Below, in pieces: positions 51,224-60,781 of a DNA stretch of 64,000 bases. The translations under genes were made by a program, and so were the position numbers. Position 1 is the stretch's first letter, and each line of letters starts with the position of its first letter. The stretch comes from Gudongella sp034004165 (lineage in GTDB: Bacteria > Bacillota > Clostridia > Tissierellales > Tissierellaceae). The DNA is taken from assembly GCA_034004165.1 (NCBI GenBank), contig JAVEXI010000002.1, positions 1 through 64,000 on the forward strand. Reading direction: 5' to 3'. The notes beneath the pieces were generated by a model. The model did not search any database, was not told where the DNA came from, and saw nothing but the letters and a program-made list of their open reading frames with translations.

Positions 51224-53461
51224 TCAGTTGTTTATAATATAGTGAAAATAATTTCTTAATTTGCTGTCAAGAGATGAGTATCTCTTAGCGATTGTATTGT
51301 TCCTAATCATTTGATACATGAACCTTTTATCTCCAACTAGAACCACAAGCTCTTTCGCTCTCGTAACTGCCGTGTAAAGCAGGTTTCTAGTCAATAACAT
51401 TGGTGGTCCACTTGAAAGTGGTAAAATCACAGCAGGGAATTCGCTTCCTTGTGACTTATGAATTGTCGTTGCATAAGCTAGTTTCAGGTCATCGAGCTGT
51501 TTAAAGTCGTATTCAACCTCTCTGTTGTCATCGAAGATAACTCTCATCGTGTTTTCATCTTCGTCAATAGCACTTATAAATCCGAAGTCTCCGTTAAAAA
51601 TTCCCTCTCCCTCTTCGTATTCTCGCCCCTCTTCATCTATTGTCCACTGAAGCTGATAATTATTTTTTATCTGCATTACTTTATCGCCAACTCTGTAGAT
51701 ATCTTCGCCAAAGATCTTCTCAGCCTTTAATTTTGACGGTGGATTCAAAGCTTGCTGCAATGATTTGTTTAGTGCTGTTACACCAGTTTCACCTTTCCTC
51801 ATAGGAGTCAGCACTTGTATGTCTTTAATTGGGTCATAACCGTAAAAATTTGGAAGCCTTGATATGGATAATTCTTCAATAGCTTTTCGAATTTCTTCCC
51901 CGCCCACTTTATGGATATAGAAAAAGTCTTTATCCTTTTCATTGAGTCTTGGATGCTCGCCTTTGTTTATTAAGTGGGCATTCATTATTATCATACTCTC
52001 AGATTCCTGCCTGAATATTTCATCCAGCCTTATTACTTTGATTACTCCAGAATCGATTATATCTCTTAATACATTGCCAGCTCCAACAGATGGCAACTGA
52101 TCCACATCACCAACCATTATTAGCTTAGTCCCAGGGCTTATAGCTTTAACAAGATGATTCATTAGCAATATGTCGACCATAGACATCTCATCTATTATTA
52201 TCGCATCGGCATCTATGGGGCTTTCTTCATCTTTGCTGAATTGAAGATTCTCATTGACAAAGCTTATCTCTAAAAGCCTGTGTACAGTTCTAGCCTCCAT
52301 ACCTGTGGCTTCAGTCATTCTCTTGGCAGCTCTTCCTGTTGGAGCAGCCAAAACAACGTTTAAAGAATTCTTTTCAAGCAGCTTGATTATCGCATTTATT
52401 ATGGTAGTCTTTCCAGTTCCGGGCCCTCCTGTTATGACTATGACTCCATTTTCCAAAGCTCCTTTTATTGCATCCTTTTGTTTTGAGCCGAACTCAAAGC
52501 CCTGTTCGTTTTCAAGGTTCCTTATCCACTTATCTATAGACTCTGAATAATCCTCAGTTTCCAACATATTTAACTCAGCAATCGCCTTGGCAACATTGTT
52601 TTCAGCAGTATGATAGGGCATGTAATAAACTACGGTCTCGCCGTCTATTTCAGCACTGAAAAAACTCTGTCGAAGAAGAAGTGCAGTGATTGCATCATCC
52701 ATTCCATCCTCGCCAGTCCCCAGTAGCATTAGCGTCTTTTCTTTCAATTCAGGTTTAGGCAGATAACAGTGCCCATCACCAGCAGCGCTCATCATTATAT
52801 ATTTTAAACCCGCTTCAAGCCGAAATGGAGAATTTTTATCCATTCCTAATCTCGATGCTATTTCATCAGCAGTTTTAAATCCCATTCCTGTAATATCTTC
52901 AGCTATACGGTATGGATTCTCCCTTATTGTGTTTAAGGCATTGCTACCGTATTGGCGATATATTTTCATACTCTGATTTATACTAAGATCATAGCTTTGA
53001 AGAGCCACCATAACATCTCGCATTTCTCTCTGTTCGTCATAGGATTCCATAATCCTCTTAAGCTTTTTTTCTCCAATTCCTTCTATTTCGAGTAGTCTTT
53101 GTGGACTATATTGAATAATTTCAAGAGAATCTTCTCCAAATTTTTCTACAATCTTTTTAGCTGTCTTTGGCCCAATATGTGGAATCAAGCCAGAGCTTAG
53201 GTAGTTTTCTATACCTTTCTCTGTTGAAGGCATAATTGATTTCATCGTCTCAAATTGAAATTGCTCGCCAAATCTGTTGTGGTAAGTCCACTCCCCCTCT
53301 AGGAGCACTGCTTCATCCTTTTGAATAAAGGGCGCAATCCCAACGATAGTTATACTTCCTTCAGATGTATAGAGTTTTCCAACAGTATATCCGTTGGACT
53401 CATTTCTAAATATTATTTCTTCAACAATCCCCTGTAATTCCACTTTGTCACCTTCTTTCAT
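51224..53461 (-). CDS. recD2: RecD2-type 5'-3' DNA helicase
   Basis: A 745-residue RecD-like superfamily 1 helicase of the stand-alone RecD2 type. The N-terminal OB/HhH region has GLIPHIGPKTAKKIVEKFG and LLEIEGIGEKKLKRI (about 90-140). Walker A is TGGPGTGKTTIINAI (about 342-356), followed by AAPTGRAAKRM, DEMSMVD (Walker B) and GDVDQLPSVG. The C-terminus has ATTIHKSQGSEFPAV and NLLYTAVTRAKELVVLVG. It works in DNA repair and replication. Its ATG follows GAAGGTGACAAAG poorly, since the ribosome site is GAAGGTG inside the ORF end; the start is a best guess. Confidence 0.93.
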   Translation of the reverse strand: MKEGDKVELQGIVEEIIFRNESNGYTVGKLYTSEGSITIVGIAPFIQKDEAVLLEGEWTYHNRFGEQFQFETMKSIMPSTEKGIENYLSSGLIPHIGPKTAKKIVEKFGEDSLEIIQYSPQRLLEIEGIGEKKLKRIMESYDEQREMRDVMVALQSYDLSINQSMKIYRQYGSNALNTIRENPYRIAEDITGMGFKTADEIASRLGMDKNSPFRLEAGLKYIMMSAAGDGHCYLPKPELKEKTLMLLGTGEDGMDDAITALLLRQSFFSAEIDGETVVYYMPYHTAENNVAKAIAELNMLETEDYSESIDKWIRNLENEQGFEFGSKQKDAIKGALENGVIVITGGPGTGKTTIINAIIKLLEKNSLNVVLAAPTGRAAKRMTEATGMEARTVHRLLEISFVNENLQFSKDEESPIDADAIIIDEMSMVDILLMNHLVKAISPGTKLIMVGDVDQLPSVGAGNVLRDIIDSGVIKVIRLDEIFRQESESMIIMNAHLINKGEHPRLNEKDKDFFYIHKVGGEEIRKAIEELSISRLPNFYGYDPIKDIQVLTPMRKGETGVTALNKSLQQALNPPSKLKAEKIFGEDIYRVGDKVMQIKNNYQLQWTIDEEGREYEEGEGIFNGDFGFISAIDEDENTMRVIFDDNREVEYDFKQLDDLKLAYATTIHKSQGSEFPAVILPLSSGPPMLLTRNLLYTAVTRAKELVVLVGDKRFMYQMIRNNTIAKRYSSLDSKLRNYFHYIINN

Positions 53462-53477
53462 ATATGAAGATTATAAC

Positions 53478-53522
53478 ACAAAAAAACCTGACTCCAAACT
53501 CAAAATGAGTCAGATTCAGGTT
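53478..53522 (-). terminator. Terminator after metK
   Basis: AACCTGA (53516-53522 on the minus strand) pairs with TCAGGTT (53485-53491), with an inner ACTCATTTTGAGT hairpin, followed by TTTTTTGTG. Confidence 0.85.
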
Positions 53523-53529
53523 CTTTTAA

Positions 53530-54711
53530 CTATTTAATTGCTTTCGCCAGCTCTTCTGCCTTGTCTGTCCTCTCCCAGGTCAGATCGATATCTGTCCTTC
53601 CAAAGTGTCCATAAGCAGCAATATTTTTATATATCGGTTTTTTCAAATCTAAGTCTCTTATTATGGCTGCTGGTCTAAGGTCAAAGTGCTTAAATACGAG
53701 ATCTCTTATCTCTTCATCACTAATTTTACCAGTGCCAAAAGTCTCTACGTTAACTGACAGCGGACTTGCTACACCTATAGCATAGGCTAGTCCAACTTCA
53801 CACTTATCTGCTAGTCCAGCAGCAACGATGTTCTTTGCAACATACCTTGCAGCATATGCAGCAGACCTGTCAACCTTAGTGGGGTCTTTACCAGAAAACG
53901 CTCCACCACCGTGTCTGCCCATACCACCATATGTGTCAACTATGATTTTTCTTCCAGTAAGTCCAGCATCTCCCATAGGTCCACCTATTACAAAACGACC
54001 AGTTGGATTTACATAGAACTTTGTATTCTCATCCATCATGCTAGCAGGTATAATTGCTTTAATTACCTCTTCTATTATGTCTTCTCTTAAATGTTCAAGG
54101 TCTATAACAGGGCTGTGCTGTGAAGAAACAACCACGTTTTCTATTCTCACTGGGGTATTGCCATGATACTCAACAGTTACCTGGGTTTTCCCATCAGGTC
54201 TCAAATACTCAAGAGTTCCATTTTTTCTTACCTCAGACAGTCTTCTTGCCAACTTGTGTGCAAGTGATATTGGAAGAGGCATAAGTTCCTCAGTTTCGTT
54301 GCATGCAAATCCAAACATCATTCCCTGGTCGCCAGCACCTATTTTATCCAGTTCATCTTCGGATAGTTCTTTTTGTTCCAGTGCCTTATCTACTCCTAAT
54401 GCGATATCTGGTGACTGCTCATTAATTGATGTCAGTACAGCACATGTCTCAGAGTCGAAGCCGTACTTTGCCCTGACATAGCCAATATTCTCAACTGTAG
54501 TTCTCGCAATCTTTGGAATATCGACATAACATGATGTGGTTATTTCACCTGACACGAGTATTAAACCGGTGGTCACCATTGTTTCACATGCAACCCTTGC
54601 TTCTGGGTCATGCTCAAGTATCGCATCCAGTATGGAATCTGAAATCTGATCACATATCTTATCTGGATGTCCTTCAGTAACTGATTCTGATGTAAACAGC
54701 CATTTCTTCAT
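53530..54711 (-). CDS. metK: S-adenosylmethionine synthetase (MetK)
   Basis: A 393-residue MetK that forms SAM from methionine and ATP. It starts MKKWLFTSESVTEGHPDKICDQISD and contains GAGDQGMMFGFA (about 114-125) and GGGAFSGKDPTKVDRSAAY, the two family signatures. I start at ATG 54711 because GAGGAGG lies 7 bp upstream; the reading to 54726 would include the ribosome site. It is preceded by a SAM-I riboswitch that should reduce expression when SAM is high. Confidence 0.97.
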   Translation of the reverse strand: MKKWLFTSESVTEGHPDKICDQISDSILDAILEHDPEARVACETMVTTGLILVSGEITTSCYVDIPKIARTTVENIGYVRAKYGFDSETCAVLTSINEQSPDIALGVDKALEQKELSEDELDKIGAGDQGMMFGFACNETEELMPLPISLAHKLARRLSEVRKNGTLEYLRPDGKTQVTVEYHGNTPVRIENVVVSSQHSPVIDLEHLREDIIEEVIKAIIPASMMDENTKFYVNPTGRFVIGGPMGDAGLTGRKIIVDTYGGMGRHGGGAFSGKDPTKVDRSAAYAARYVAKNIVAAGLADKCEVGLAYAIGVASPLSVNVETFGTGKISDEEIRDLVFKHFDLRPAAIIRDLDLKKPIYKNIAAYGHFGRTDIDLTWERTDKAEELAKAIK

Positions 54712-54732
54712 TTGCTTCCTCCTCATAAATAA

Positions 54733-54759
54733 TAAAAAAACCCCTCCAAAAGGAACGGT
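54733..54759 (-). terminator. Terminator of the SAM-I riboswitch
   Basis: ACCGTTCC (54752-54759 on the minus strand), loop TTTT and GGAGGGGT (54740-54747), then TTTTTTTATT. A competing hairpin GGTGTA/TACACC lies just upstream and could form part of the antiterminator. Confidence 0.8.
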
Positions 54760-54776
54760 GTAAGTTTTAAACTACA

Positions 54777-54872
54777 CCTCATCTTTCAGAATCTACATTC
54801 TGTGGGAATTAGCACCTGTCTGCCAGGTTGCCGGGTTTCATCGGGCCCATCCCTCCACCTCTCTTGATAAGG
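54777..54872 (-). promoter_or_regulatory. SAM-I riboswitch (S-box) of metK
   Basis: On the minus strand P1 pairs CCTTATC (54866-54872) with GATGAGG (54777-54783). The core motifs CAAGAGAGGTGGAGGGA, GGGCCCGATGAAACCCGGCAACC and GGTGCTAATTCC are all present. SAM binding should favour the downstream terminator. Confidence 0.97.
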
Positions 54873-54897
54873 TAATCAAGATATTTAACTGAGAGTA

Positions 54898-54926
54898 ATG
54901 CTATCACAACAAAACTTTATAGTCAA
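54898..54926 (-). promoter_or_regulatory. metK promoter
   Basis: TTGACT (54921-54926), a 17-bp spacer and TAGCAT (54898-54903) on the minus strand. Confidence 0.7.
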
Positions 54927-54980
54927 CAGCTATTGTACAAATTTTATATGCATTTATGAAAATTTCATTTATAAAACTAC

Positions 54981-55009
54981 TTGCTTTTTTTTGAAGTCTG
55001 GCTTATAAT
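54981..55009 (+). promoter_or_regulatory. Promoter of tRNA-Pro
   Basis: TTGCTT (54981-54986), a 17-bp spacer and TATAAT (55004-55009), 22 bp before the tRNA. Confidence 0.8.
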
Positions 55010-55030
55010 TAAGTAGTTGACAAAAAACGT

Positions 55031-55107
55031 CGGGGTGTAGCGCAGTTTGGTAGCGCACGTGGTTTGGGACCATGGGGCCGGGGGTTCAAATCCTCTCACC
55101 CCGACCA
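55031..55107 (+). tRNA. tRNA-Pro (anticodon UGG)
   Basis: Acceptor stem CGGGGTG (55031-55037) pairs with CACCCCG (55097-55103), and the CCA end is encoded. The anticodon stem-loop reads GTGGT-TTTGGGA-CCAT, giving anticodon TGG. The T-loop is GGTTCAAAT. Full 77-nt cloverleaf. Confidence 0.97.
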
Positions 55108-55113
55108 ACAAGA

Positions 55114-55140
55114 AACGCTGGAGTATTCCAGCGTTTTTTT
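55114..55140 (+). terminator. Terminator after tRNA-Pro
   Basis: AACGCTGGA (55114-55122), loop GTAT and TCCAGCGTT (55127-55135), then TTTTTT. It also faces the converging ROK gene. Confidence 0.92.
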
Positions 55141-55168
55141 ATTATCTTTTTTAAGATATTTGTGTATC

Positions 55169-56092
55169 TTACCTATCTTCTATTCCCCTTAACGCCAATG
55201 CAGCTGCTCCATAGAGCCCTCCATTGTAGCCAAATGGTGACGGTTCAATTATTAATCCTTCATTTGCCTTTTGATATACGGATTTTTTTAGGATTCTGTT
55301 TAGTGAATCCTCAAATAGTGAAAATGAAAGGGATACTCCTCCACCTATTACAACTTTTTCTGGGTTAAGCACATTACATACTGCTCCAATGGCTTTTCCC
55401 AGATAGTAGCCTTCAAGTTCAAAGGTCTTTAAAGCTATTTCATCGCCTGATAATGCGAGTTCTGAAATGTATTTAGCATCAAGACCTTCAACTTCAGCGC
55501 CTCCAAGGCTCCTATAATTCCTCACGATTCCAGGTCCTGCTGCGTACATTTCAAGGCATCCATCGTTCCCACAGTTGCACCTGTGACCGTCTTCTACTAC
55601 AACCACATGGCCTATTTCACCTGCGTGTCCAAATCCTCCATAGTACAATTTATCGTCTGCAAACACTGCACCACCGACTCCATTTGATACTGTAAGGTAT
55701 AGAAAATCTGAGTTATCTTTACATGACCCAAGCATTTTTTCTGCAAGTGCACAGGCTTGAGCATCATTGTCAATAAATACTGGAACTCCAAACTCCTCAT
55801 TCAATATTTCTGCAATTTTTATATCGCCAAGTCCAGAAAAGCTTGCCTCAACCCAAATCCCTTTTTCTGGATCTGCTAGACCAGGAATGGTTACTCCAAC
55901 TGCTTTTATAGGTTTATCTTTATTCTTTTCCATAATCTCTTTTGAAGACTTTATAATACTGTTTAAAACTAATTCAACTGTTAGCTGACTCCAAGGATGT
56001 CTGTTCGCTTCTAAGAGATTACCATCAGTATCAAAAATTCCAACTGCATACTTGGAACCTCCAATGTCGATTCCAAGAATATACTCTTTCAT
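55169..56092 (-). CDS. ROK-family sugar kinase
   Basis: A 307-residue ROK protein without the DNA-binding domain of ROK repressors, so a kinase. The ATP loop is LGIDIGGSKYAVGIFD (about 5-20). The zinc signature, HRCNCGNDGCLEMYAAGPGI, is at about 169-188 and includes the Cys triplet. The ATG follows GGAGAATAAAACG. It is the last gene of the sugar operon, 4 bp after the isomerase. The substrate is probably a hexose or a derivative, but nothing in the sequence fixes it. Confidence 0.88.
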   Translation of the reverse strand: MKEYILGIDIGGSKYAVGIFDTDGNLLEANRHPWSQLTVELVLNSIIKSSKEIMEKNKDKPIKAVGVTIPGLADPEKGIWVEASFSGLGDIKIAEILNEEFGVPVFIDNDAQACALAEKMLGSCKDNSDFLYLTVSNGVGGAVFADDKLYYGGFGHAGEIGHVVVVEDGHRCNCGNDGCLEMYAAGPGIVRNYRSLGGAEVEGLDAKYISELALSGDEIALKTFELEGYYLGKAIGAVCNVLNPEKVVIGGGVSLSFSLFEDSLNRILKKSVYQKANEGLIIEPSPFGYNGGLYGAAALALRGIEDR

Positions 56093-56096
56093 CGTT

Positions 56097-57089
56097 TTAT
56101 TCTCCGCTCTTTAGAGCTGAGTCGAAGCTGAATGTGGATGGTTCGAAATTTATTCTTTTAGCGAATTCAAAAGCTTCTTTCGCTCCAAAATTTCTGTCCA
56201 TACCACTGTCTTCCCACTCAACTGAAAGAGGACCGTGATATCCTATCTGGTTAAGCTCTCTTATTATTCCATCAAAATCCACATCTCCATGCCCAAGTGA
56301 AACGAAATTCCATCCTCTTCTCGTATCTCCAAACTCTATATGGCTACCCAAAATACCAGCTTTTCCATCAAGGGTTACTTTTACATCCTTCATGTGAACG
56401 TGATATATCCTATCGGCAAAATCTCTGATGAAAATATTTGGGTTTACACCCTGCCATACTAAGTGCGAAGGGTCAAAATTTAGACCTAAAGTCGGCCTAT
56501 GATCAAAGGTTTTAAATAACTTTTCTGTACTATAGTAGTCGAAAGCAATCTCAGTTGGATGGACTTCAAGGGCAAACTTTACGCCACACTCGTCAAATAC
56601 GTCAAATATTGGCGTCCAAAGCTCTTTTATCCTCTGGAATGCATCCTCAATCATTTCTTCAGTGGTCTGAGGGAATGAATACCAGTAAGCCCATATTGGT
56701 GAACCTGTAAAGCAGGTCACAATTTTTACTCCAAGCTTTTGTGCAGCCCTGGCAGTAATCTTCATCTCCTCAATAGCCCAGGCTCTAATTTCATCTGGTT
56801 TCCCTGAAAGCGACGGAGGAGCAAAGTTATCGAGCCTTGGATCCCAGTTGTCACCTACACATTGCCCTGTAAGATGCGCTCCTATTGCCCATACCTTCAT
56901 ATTGTATTTATCAAGCACCGATTTAAACCACTCAAAATATTCCTCGTCATTTAATATCTTATTTACGTCTACATGGGCATGGGCTGCTAATTCCAGACCT
57001 TCATAGCCTATGTCACTCATCATTTTACATAGTTCCTCTAAAGAAAGATCCCCAAATTGTCCCGTTGTGATTGTTACAGGTCTTTTCAT
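56097..57089 (-). CDS. Sugar phosphate isomerase/epimerase (xylose isomerase-like TIM barrel)
   Basis: A 330-residue TIM-barrel protein of the AP-endonuclease-2/IolE-like family. Metal-ligand positions typical of the fold are seen in KFALEVHPTEIAFD (Glu, His), LGLNFDPSHLVWQG (Asp, His), YHVHMKDVKV (His) and GPLSVEWEDSGM (Glu). I start at ATG 57089 because AAAGGAGTTACCG precedes it. Next to a Gfo/Idh/MocA oxidoreductase this pairing is frequent in polyol, inositol and unusual-sugar pathways. The true substrate is unknown. Confidence 0.85.
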   Translation of the reverse strand: MKRPVTITTGQFGDLSLEELCKMMSDIGYEGLELAAHAHVDVNKILNDEEYFEWFKSVLDKYNMKVWAIGAHLTGQCVGDNWDPRLDNFAPPSLSGKPDEIRAWAIEEMKITARAAQKLGVKIVTCFTGSPIWAYWYSFPQTTEEMIEDAFQRIKELWTPIFDVFDECGVKFALEVHPTEIAFDYYSTEKLFKTFDHRPTLGLNFDPSHLVWQGVNPNIFIRDFADRIYHVHMKDVKVTLDGKAGILGSHIEFGDTRRGWNFVSLGHGDVDFDGIIRELNQIGYHGPLSVEWEDSGMDRNFGAKEAFEFAKRINFEPSTFSFDSALKSGE

Positions 57090-57102
57090 CGGTAACTCCT
57101 TT

Positions 57103-58143
57103 CTACTCAATCTCTACAACTACTGAATCTCTTGCTGAAGCGTCATTAGCAAAAATTACTTTCATTGTATTAAGAACTTCTTTACCGCTGATTGTGCTTT
57201 CTCTGCCCTCAAGAATAGAATTAACAAATTCATCGATTACACCAGTGGATGTGCGCCCACCAGTAGTCTGCTCTTTATTTGAAGTAAGCTGATCAAGTTC
57301 GTAGTATATATTTGCTCCATCAGCTTTTTCAACGATAAGTGAAAACTTTTCATCATCATACAGCCTGATAACTCCATGCTGCATGTAAATCTTCGTGGAG
57401 TTGTCTTCCTTGCCGTAATTTGTCCAGCCTACGTGCATAGTGGCCATAGCTCCACTTTCAAGAGTGTATATAGCATATGCGTTGTCGTCGACGGAAATTG
57501 GTGTGCCGTCTTCATGTTTTTTGTCGAGAGTTGCAAGTTGTGCAAAGGTTTTGATAATCCTTTCTCCTGTAAGAAAATGAATTAGATCAGTCTTGTGAAC
57601 TCCCAAGTCTGCCATTGTTCCAAAGGATGCGATCTTCTTATCAAAGAACCAGGAATCTTTTTTACCAGTCCAGCCCTCAGGCCCCGGATGACAGAAATTA
57701 GTTTGGATAGAAAGAATTTTTCCAAGTTCTCCACTTTCTATGATCTTTCTCGCTTCCACATGAGCTTTTGCTAGTCTCTGATTTTGCCCTATCATTAGGA
57801 TTTTGCCTGCTTTGTCGGCAGCTTCAACCATTGCTATAGCTTCATCTAACGTCACAGACATCGGCTTTTCGCAAAGCACGTGTTTGCCAGCTTCCAATGC
57901 CTTAATGCTTACTTCGGCATGTTGAAAGTTTGGCACACACACACTTACAGCATCTACATCTGATGCCAGAAGCTCTTCTATTGTTTTATACACTTTCCCG
58001 CCGTATTCTTCAGCACATTTTTCTGCGCTTTCAGGTGTCCTGTTGTAAAATGCTGCCAATTCACAATTAGGATTTTCGTCGTATTCAGGGATATGTCTTA
58101 CCTGAGCTATCTTACCACAACCAATAACTCCTATTTTTAACAT
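57103..58143 (-). CDS. Gfo/Idh/MocA-family oxidoreductase
   Basis: A 346-residue NAD(P)-dependent dehydrogenase. The N-terminal Rossmann fold reads IGVIGCGKIAQVRHIPEY (about 4-21). The C-P-type segment GKHVLCEKPMSVTLDEA (about 86-102) carries the conserved EKP. The His/Asp active-site region MADLGVHKTDLIHFLTG is near 177-193. Start ATG 58143 follows AAAGGATGTGTATTG. Members oxidise or reduce sugars and cyclitols; the substrate here is not identified. It is part of the sugar operon between the permease and the isomerase. Confidence 0.87.
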   Translation of the reverse strand: MLKIGVIGCGKIAQVRHIPEYDENPNCELAAFYNRTPESAEKCAEEYGGKVYKTIEELLASDVDAVSVCVPNFQHAEVSIKALEAGKHVLCEKPMSVTLDEAIAMVEAADKAGKILMIGQNQRLAKAHVEARKIIESGELGKILSIQTNFCHPGPEGWTGKKDSWFFDKKIASFGTMADLGVHKTDLIHFLTGERIIKTFAQLATLDKKHEDGTPISVDDNAYAIYTLESGAMATMHVGWTNYGKEDNSTKIYMQHGVIRLYDDEKFSLIVEKADGANIYYELDQLTSNKEQTTGGRTSTGVIDEFVNSILEGRESTISGKEVLNTMKVIFANDASARDSVVVEIE

Positions 58144-58170
58144 CAATACACATCCTTTCACAAATATAAC

Positions 58171-59181
58171 TTAACTAAATTTTCTTCTGTTCTGGAAGTT
58201 TTGAAGTAATACTGCTATTACAATTATCGCTCCACTTATTGCACCATTCAGGAAAGTTGAAACATCGGCTGCTGTAAGGATGTTGCTGATCATTTTGAAC
58301 ATCAGAACGCCCGTAAAAGTACCAATAATCTTTCCACGTCCTCCGCTCATTGCAGTCCCTCCAATAGCAACCGCTGCTATTGTCTCCATCTCATATCCAA
58401 CTGCAGCACTTGCTGCTGCAACAGCGGTCATCCTGGAAGCATACACAACAGCTGCCAGACCACACATCATCCCAGTTATAGAGAAAGTAAGGGTTTTAAC
58501 CAGGTCTACATTTACCCCTGAAAGCCTTGCGGATGTCTCGTTGCTTCCTACTGCGTAAATATGCTTTCCAAGCTTAGTCTGCTTCATAATAATATCGAAG
58601 GCGATGGTTATAGCAATAAAGAGAATCATTAAATAAGGAATTTTGATCTTAGGTGCAATCTGTACTCCTCCAACTGCAAGCATTCTGAAACTTGCAAACA
58701 GTTCTCTGTCAACCGTAAACGGTCCTCCTGACCCAAAGTGATTGATTATTGAACGACAAGCACCCATCATGGCCATTGTAGCAACCATGGCAGGCATACC
58801 GCCTTTTGTTACCAGCAGACCATTGACTGTACCGATAAATATTCCAAAAGCCAGCGCAAAGAGTAGCATTATCCAAGGATTCCCAGTCTTGTTTAGTACA
58901 AGAATAGAGAAACCTCCAATTATTGCTACCTGTGAGCCAACTGAAATGTCTATTTGCCCGGCTGATATAACCATGCTCATACCCATAGCCAAAAGTCCAA
59001 TCATGGTACTCTGGACAAAAATATTGGAAATATTTGTCCACGTGAAGAAGTTTTTATTAACTGTCCCTGCTATTATAACCAAAAGTATGAAGGACAGTAC
59101 AAAGCTATATTCTGATACTAACAGTTTAAAGATCTTCTTTACTGAAATCCCCTTGATTTCAAACCCATTAGACTTAAGCAT
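58171..59181 (-). CDS. Sugar ABC transporter permease (RbsC/MglC-like)
   Basis: A 336-residue permease with about eight to ten helices. GMSMVISAGQIDISVGSQVAIIGG, NGLLVTKGGMPAMVATMAMMG and IYAVGSNETSARLSGVNV are family hallmarks. The start at ATG 59181 overlaps the last codons of the ATPase gene, and GGAGG lies 10 bp upstream. The longer reading to 59205 is in another gene. It pairs with the ATPase and the binding protein upstream. Confidence 0.92.
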   Translation of the reverse strand: MLKSNGFEIKGISVKKIFKLLVSEYSFVLSFILLVIIAGTVNKNFFTWTNISNIFVQSTMIGLLAMGMSMVISAGQIDISVGSQVAIIGGFSILVLNKTGNPWIMLLFALAFGIFIGTVNGLLVTKGGMPAMVATMAMMGACRSIINHFGSGGPFTVDRELFASFRMLAVGGVQIAPKIKIPYLMILFIAITIAFDIIMKQTKLGKHIYAVGSNETSARLSGVNVDLVKTLTFSITGMMCGLAAVVYASRMTAVAAASAAVGYEMETIAAVAIGGTAMSGGRGKIIGTFTGVLMFKMISNILTAADVSTFLNGAISGAIIVIAVLLQNFQNRRKFS

Positions 59182-60679
59182 GATTTTCAACCTCCAAATT
59201 TCCACCTGTTGAGTAATACATTACGTTTTTCTCTGTAAGTTCATCTCTGGACAGTATCCCATTAATTTCTCCTTTGTATAGGACAATACACCTGTCAGCG
59301 ACTTTATATATTTCCGGAAACTCCGCACTAAATACTATTATCGTCTTTCCTTGTTCTGCCAGATTTAGTATCAGATGGTAGATTTCAAATTTTGTACCTA
59401 CGTCAATACCCTGTGTCGGGTTATCAAATAGCAGTACCTCAGCATCTGCCTCCAGCCACTTACCTAATATTACTTTTTGCTGGTTTCCACCTGATAGAGA
59501 TGTTATTACATTGCGAGGATTTCCCGCTTTTATATCCAGAGTTTTCTTGTGTTTTTCGTATTTTTTCTCTATTTCTTTATTCGATATAAGTGGTTTTCTA
59601 TATTTTGCATTCAAAAATGCCATATTAAGATTGTCAAGTATCGATAAATCGTTGTGTATACCTCTCTCTTTTCTCATTCTGGGTACCAGTCCGATTCTAT
59701 TTCTCATGAATGTACGAACACTGGACCCTGATTTAATTTCTCTTCCCTTTACAATAATTTTGCCCTTAAAAGGTTCTTCCCCAAATAAAGCATCTGCCAA
59801 CGAATCACGTCCACTTCCTTGTAGACCTGTTATAGCTAGAACTTCTCCTTTGTGAACATCGAAGCTTATATTGTTAAAATACGTGCCTGTAAGTCTTTTT
59901 ACAGATAGCGCAATTTCATCTCTTGCACGGCTGACGTAGTGTGAAAAGTCTTCCTCTACAAGATATCGACCAATCATCATCTCTGTGAGTTTGTCTTCGT
60001 CGATGTCTTCAAAATTACCCTTTGATACTAATTTACCGTCTCTGAGAACATAATATTTCTCGCAAATATCAAATAGTTCAGGCATTTTGTGAGAGATATA
60101 GATGAAGCTCACGCCCTGTTTTTGAAGCTGACGCATGATTTCAAACAATGAGAGTATCTCATGAGTATTCAAAGCAGTTGTTGGTTCGTCCATAATTATC
60201 AGTTCACTCTTAAATAGCAGTGACTTAGCTATTTCAACCAGCTGTTTATCGGCAGCCTGTAAATTCCCCATAACTTCATCTGGATCAATTTCTACATTCA
60301 TTCTTTCAAAAACGGCTGCACACTGTTTTTTCATCTCGTGTTTGTTTAGAAAAATCTTCTTACTATTTATTTCCTCTGCAAGAAACATATTTTCAAATAC
60401 TTTCAGGTCATTGCACAGGTTTAGCTCCTGGTGGATAAATCTTATTCCCAGCTGGTTTGCGACCCTGATATTCGTCATTTGAACTTTTGCCCCGTTGATG
60501 AATATCTCGCCACTGGTAGCGGTATATGTCCCTGCAAGAATGTTCATCAGTGTAGATTTCCCAGCGCCATTCTCACCTACCAGCCCAACTATTTCGCCTG
60601 CGTCTATCATAAAATCAACATTATCAAGAGCGCGAACAGGCCCGAAATCCTTCACTATCCCTTTCATTTCTACAAGCAT
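59174..60679 (-). CDS. Sugar ABC transporter ATPase, duplicated (RbsA/MglA-like)
   Basis: A 501-residue protein with two fused ABC domains. The first has Walker A GENGAGKSTLMNILAG (about 36-51), signature LQAADKQLVEIAKSLLFKSELIIMDEPTTALNTHE and DEPTTALN. In the second the P-loop is GLQGSGRDSLADALFG, with signature LSGGNQQKVILGKWL followed by DNPTQGIDVG. This asymmetry is typical of RbsA/MglA. The ATG follows AAAGGAGTGAGTAT. Confidence 0.95.
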   Translation of the reverse strand: MLVEMKGIVKDFGPVRALDNVDFMIDAGEIVGLVGENGAGKSTLMNILAGTYTATSGEIFINGAKVQMTNIRVANQLGIRFIHQELNLCNDLKVFENMFLAEEINSKKIFLNKHEMKKQCAAVFERMNVEIDPDEVMGNLQAADKQLVEIAKSLLFKSELIIMDEPTTALNTHEILSLFEIMRQLQKQGVSFIYISHKMPELFDICEKYYVLRDGKLVSKGNFEDIDEDKLTEMMIGRYLVEEDFSHYVSRARDEIALSVKRLTGTYFNNISFDVHKGEVLAITGLQGSGRDSLADALFGEEPFKGKIIVKGREIKSGSSVRTFMRNRIGLVPRMRKERGIHNDLSILDNLNMAFLNAKYRKPLISNKEIEKKYEKHKKTLDIKAGNPRNVITSLSGGNQQKVILGKWLEADAEVLLFDNPTQGIDVGTKFEIYHLILNLAEQGKTIIVFSAEFPEIYKVADRCIVLYKGEINGILSRDELTEKNVMYYSTGGNLEVENHA

Positions 60680-60715
60680 ATACTCACTCCTTTCTATTAT
60701 AGGTATATGTATGTG

Positions 60716-60747
60716 AATGAACCGACCATCTATCAGATCGGTTCATT
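60716..60747. other. Intercistronic hairpin between the binding-protein and ATPase genes
   Basis: AATGAACCG pairs with CGGTTCATT, with an inner ATCT/AGAT stem and a 3-nt bulge (60716-60747). There is no U-tract, so it probably stabilises the 3' end of the binding-protein mRNA, allowing that protein to be made in excess. Confidence 0.65.
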
Positions 60748-60781
60748 CGGTTTATTCAATGATAAAATTGTTCTGTATTAA

